Positions 6,843 to 8,632 of a DNA stretch of 8,632 bases are shown one piece after another; position 1 is the first letter of the stretch, and each line of letters begins with the position of its first letter. The DNA comes from DASPKX01 sp035627835. GTDB lineage: Bacteria; Verrucomicrobiota; Verrucomicrobiia; Limisphaerales; SXQI01. The translations under genes were made by a program, and so were the position numbers. The notes beneath the pieces were generated by a model that saw nothing but the letters and a program-made list of their open reading frames with translations, searched no databases and was not told the origin of the DNA. Location: NCBI GenBank assembly GCA_035627835.1, contig DASPKX010000010.1, positions 1-8,632 of the forward strand. Reading direction: 5' to 3'.

Positions 6843-7706
6843 ATGTTTGCATTCCCTGCGGGCATGCGGCTGCATTCGTTCGAGTATGACGGCCTTCCGC
6901 GTTTAGGCGCGGAGGTCAAAGGTCAGTTGGTCGATCTTCAATTCGCCTCGCGATATTTAATCCAGCGGAATGGGCCTTTCGAGGGCAGCTCACAGCCATT
7001 GCCGGGGGATCTGCTCACGTTGCTTCGAAGCGGAGAGAGGGCGCTGAAGCTCGCGCACGCTGCGGAAGCGCTCGGGAGCAAGCGCTTGGCATTGCCTGTC
7101 GGCGAGCGCCTGCACTACACCTTCGATGAGGTTCGCCTTTTGCCTCCAGTCCGCCACCCCGGAAAAATCATCGTCCTGTCGGGACAAGCACACGCGAAGT
7201 TTTCCACGACCCTCACGGGCTCAGGCGGGCTTGTTCCGAAACGACACGGAGCCACTGGACTTGAGGCGTCCGCCAGCGTCGCACTCACCCTCGGCCAGCC
7301 GTTGCGAAGCGCGAGTGTAGAACAGGCGCTCAGAGCGGTGTTTGGCTGGACCTTGGCCTTGGATATTTGCCAGCCGGACATGCTCGGGGCTGAACCGCTC
7401 CTGGCTCACAACTTTGATGGGGCGACACCAGTGGGGCCTTGTGTCGTCACGTCTGACATTATCCTGGGGGTTCCCACTTTCGACGTTTGTTTGGAAGTCG
7501 ATGAGAGGCAGGTATCGAGCTGCGATGCGCGGGAAGTTCTGATCAGGGCGGGGGAGAAGTTGGCTCGTTTGTCCGAGGCAATGACACTGGCGATCGGTGA
7601 CCTGATCCTTCTACCGGTCGGGCGCTCAATTCCACTGAGCCCCGGTGCAAGGGTGGTCTTGCGCCAGGAAAAAATCGGCATCCTCGAGTGCCGGATTGGC
7701 AGCTGA
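6843..7706 (+). CDS. fumarylacetoacetate hydrolase-fold protein, probable pseudoenzyme
   Basis: The protein has 287 residues from ATG 6843, or 280 from ATG 6864, where MRLHSFEYDG matches the usual start of the family. Visible FAH features are an N-terminal domain ending LPPVRHPGKII (99-110), GWTLALDICQPD (168-179), NFDGATPVGPCVVTSDII (190-207) and a C-terminal barrel strand ending VVLRQEKIGILE. FAH-family enzymes cleave C-C bonds in, or decarboxylate or hydrate, small keto acids using a divalent metal held by E-x-E and D. By eye, the E-x-E position (DYEAELA in typical members) reads EASASVA, with Ser143 and Ser145; only Asp174 is kept. The usual lysine in GKSFD is His189, and the N-terminal H-x-x-E lid motif is not recognisable. 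It may be inactive, or use different chemistry. The gene follows the CotH gene by 30 bp on the same strand and may be co-transcribed. A weak AAGG lies too far upstream to settle the start. Confidence 0.85.
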   Translation: MFAFPAGMRLHSFEYDGLPRLGAEVKGQLVDLQFASRYLIQRNGPFEGSSQPLPGDLLTLLRSGERALKLAHAAEALGSKRLALPVGERLHYTFDEVRLLPPVRHPGKIIVLSGQAHAKFSTTLTGSGGLVPKRHGATGLEASASVALTLGQPLRSASVEQALRAVFGWTLALDICQPDMLGAEPLLAHNFDGATPVGPCVVTSDIILGVPTFDVCLEVDERQVSSCDAREVLIRAGEKLARLSEAMTLAIGDLILLPVGRSIPLSPGARVVLRQEKIGILECRIGS

Positions 7707-7709
7707 CGC

Positions 7710-8450
7710 TTATTCGCAGCGGTCCCCGCACTTCGCCCAGTCCACTCGGCGACGCTGGTACCAAGCCATCCCTATTAAATCGAAGATCCCCCTCCCAAGC
7801 CGGTTCCAAAGACCATATTTGGAAACGCCAGCCACCCGCGCGCGGTGGTTGATAGGAATTTCTTTGGTGCGAAAGCCGCCGCCGTGCACAAGCACTGGAA
7901 GAAATCGGTGCAGCCCGTTGAAGCCAAAAATCCCCCGAAGGCATTCGCGACGAAACACCCGGAAGGCGCAACCGGTGTCCGCGAAGTCCACGCCCAGGGC
8001 AGCCTTCCGCGCGCGACGGGCGACTTTGGACGAAGCGCGCCTCAGCCAAGTGTCCTTCCGCTTGGTGCGAACGCCGCACACAAAATCGCTGTTGCTGATT
8101 TCCTGCAATGCCCGAGGGAGGTCCGCCGGGTCATTTTGGAGGTCGCCATCCAATGTCGCGATCAATGGGGTTGAGCTGCCGATAATGCCGGTCCAAAGCG
8201 CCGCGCTTTGCCCAGCGTTCTTGGCGTGTCGCAGGCCACGGACGCGTTGATCCTGCTTGCGTGCCGCTAAAATCTCCTCCCAAGTGGCATCGGTGCTGGC
8301 GTCGTCAACGAAGAGCAATTCGTAACGAACGCCTGTCGGTGAGAGCGCGGCATGGACCTCCTGGGCAAGGGGCAGCACGTTGTCCGCTTCATTATAGACG
8401 GGGACAATGACGCAGAGTTCAGGCCCTGCGGGGGAGCTTGGGGTGTTCAA
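7710..8450 (-). CDS. family 2 glycosyltransferase, DPM1/ArnC-like
   Basis: A 246-residue GT2 protein. The GT-A nucleotide-sugar fold is seen as CVIVPVYNEADN (13-24), LFVDDASTDATWEEI (46-60), the metal-binding DGDLQND (101-107), DTGCAFRVFRRE (158-169), GLHRFLPVL (179-187) and NHRARVAGVSKYGLWNRLGR (201-220). These motifs are typical of dolichol-phosphate-mannose-synthase-like and undecaprenyl-phosphate sugar transferases, which move a sugar from a nucleotide donor to a polyprenyl phosphate on the inner membrane face. No C-terminal membrane pair follows, so it is of the soluble or peripheral type; donor and acceptor cannot be read from sequence. The start is TTG 8450: the upstream gene's TAA at 8459-8457 lies in the same frame and no ATG occurs in the N-terminal region. 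AAGG ten bases upstream fits a ribosome binding site. Six bases separate it from the TPR gene, implying one transcript. Its stop is three bases from the convergent FAH-fold gene. Confidence 0.92.
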   Translation of the reverse strand: MNTPSSPAGPELCVIVPVYNEADNVLPLAQEVHAALSPTGVRYELLFVDDASTDATWEEILAARKQDQRVRGLRHAKNAGQSAALWTGIIGSSTPLIATLDGDLQNDPADLPRALQEISNSDFVCGVRTKRKDTWLRRASSKVARRARKAALGVDFADTGCAFRVFRRECLRGIFGFNGLHRFLPVLVHGGGFRTKEIPINHRARVAGVSKYGLWNRLGRGIFDLIGMAWYQRRRVDWAKCGDRCE

Positions 8451-8456
8451 AACGTC

Positions 8457-8632
8457 TTAACCTTGAGCGGCGTAATATTCGTCCACTTTCGCCGCGACAT
8501 CTTTGAAGCCAATATCGACTTCGTAAATCTGCTTGTACTGCTCAATCGCTTCCTCACGCTTGCCCGCTTTCTCAAAAAGACGGCCGAGTTCATAGAGAAG
8601 ATCCTTCTTCTCATCGTCGAAACCGACCTTTT
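8457..8632 (-). CDS. TPR-repeat protein, C-terminal end only
   Basis: The last 58 residues of a minus-strand gene that enters from the right edge. They include one tetratricopeptide-type helix pair: DLLYELGRLFEKAGKREE then AIEQYKQIYEVDIGFK, with the small and hydrophobic residues of the TPR pattern (LG, G, A, Y). The protein ends KVDEYYAAQG and TAA at 8459-8457. TPR proteins act as scaffolds for protein-protein contacts; the partner is unknown. It immediately precedes the glycosyltransferase gene, with six bases between, so the two are probably co-transcribed and translationally coupled. The rest of the protein, and any export signal, is outside the window. Confidence 0.8.
   Translation of the reverse strand, partial: KVGFDDEKKDLLYELGRLFEKAGKREEAIEQYKQIYEVDIGFKDVAAKVDEYYAAQG
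8461..8464 (-). promoter_or_regulatory. probable ribosome binding site of the glycosyltransferase
   Basis: AAGG on the minus strand lies ten bases before the TTG start at 8450 and sits inside the last codons of the TPR gene. It supports the TTG start and coupled translation. The match to the anti-Shine-Dalgarno is short, so this is tentative. Confidence 0.3.

Noticed and set aside
6099..6875. Long minus-strand open frame (258 codons) opposite the 3' end of the CotH gene
   Set aside because: It is rich in Arg, Cys, His and Gly with no domain pattern, and lies wholly opposite a well-supported coding frame. It is a GC-driven shadow, as is the 189-codon frame at 6077-6646.
7543..8250. Open frames overlapping the glycosyltransferase (7543-8079 minus in another frame; 7645-8250 and 7845-8174 plus)
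   Set aside because: The GT2 motifs are uninterrupted in the chosen frame; the alternatives are low-complexity and motif-free.
1..8632. CRISPR array, tRNA/rRNA genes, integrase or transposase, defence cassette
   Set aside because: No regularly spaced direct repeats, no tRNA-like cloverleaf, and no characteristic motif of these families was seen in any frame.

Overview
The window most resembles a chromosome segment of a Verrucomicrobiota bacterium, perhaps the Limisphaerales/Pedosphaera side of the phylum. This rests on content: a giant secreted CotH protein built from lamin-tail, chitobiase-type and PKD-like modules, a C-terminal 'NMQEFLAGTNP ... FYRIVTP' module, an RHS/YD-repeat protein, and a GC-rich genome with weak Shine-Dalgarno signals and TTG starts. 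The assignment is from recalled family features, not from a search.

Layout. Positions 1-660 (minus) hold about ten YD repeats of an RHS-type protein that runs off the left edge. Its 5' part is missing, and a short in-frame ORF resembling a signal peptide (715-783, minus) lies just upstream behind two stop codons. Positions 661-998 look like non-coding or decayed DNA with two small inverted repeats. At 999-1310 (plus) is the open C-terminal part of a small coiled-coil protein whose natural N-terminus may lie in another frame from ATG 980. A 153-bp gap follows with no convincing promoter or terminator. The centre, 1464-6812 (plus), is one exported protein of about 1,780 residues. After it, at 6843-7706 (plus), is a fumarylacetoacetate-hydrolase-fold protein whose usual catalytic and metal-binding residues are mostly absent. 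Three bases further on, in the opposite direction, is a minus-strand pair: the C-terminus of a TPR protein (8457-8632, cut by the right edge) followed by a DPM1/ArnC-like family 2 glycosyltransferase (7710-8450).

How the genes may work together. The TPR and glycosyltransferase genes are tightly spaced and probably co-transcribed; the latter suggests transfer of a sugar to a lipid carrier or cell-envelope glycan. The FAH-fold gene may be read through from the CotH gene 30 bp upstream, but no functional link is apparent. The left 1.3 kb looks like a decayed accessory zone.

I see no CRISPR array, tRNA, rRNA, transposase, integrase, toxin-antitoxin pair or recognisable defence cassette, and no clear undescribed multi-gene system. 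The best leads are the FAH-fold probable pseudoenzyme and the modular CotH protein.
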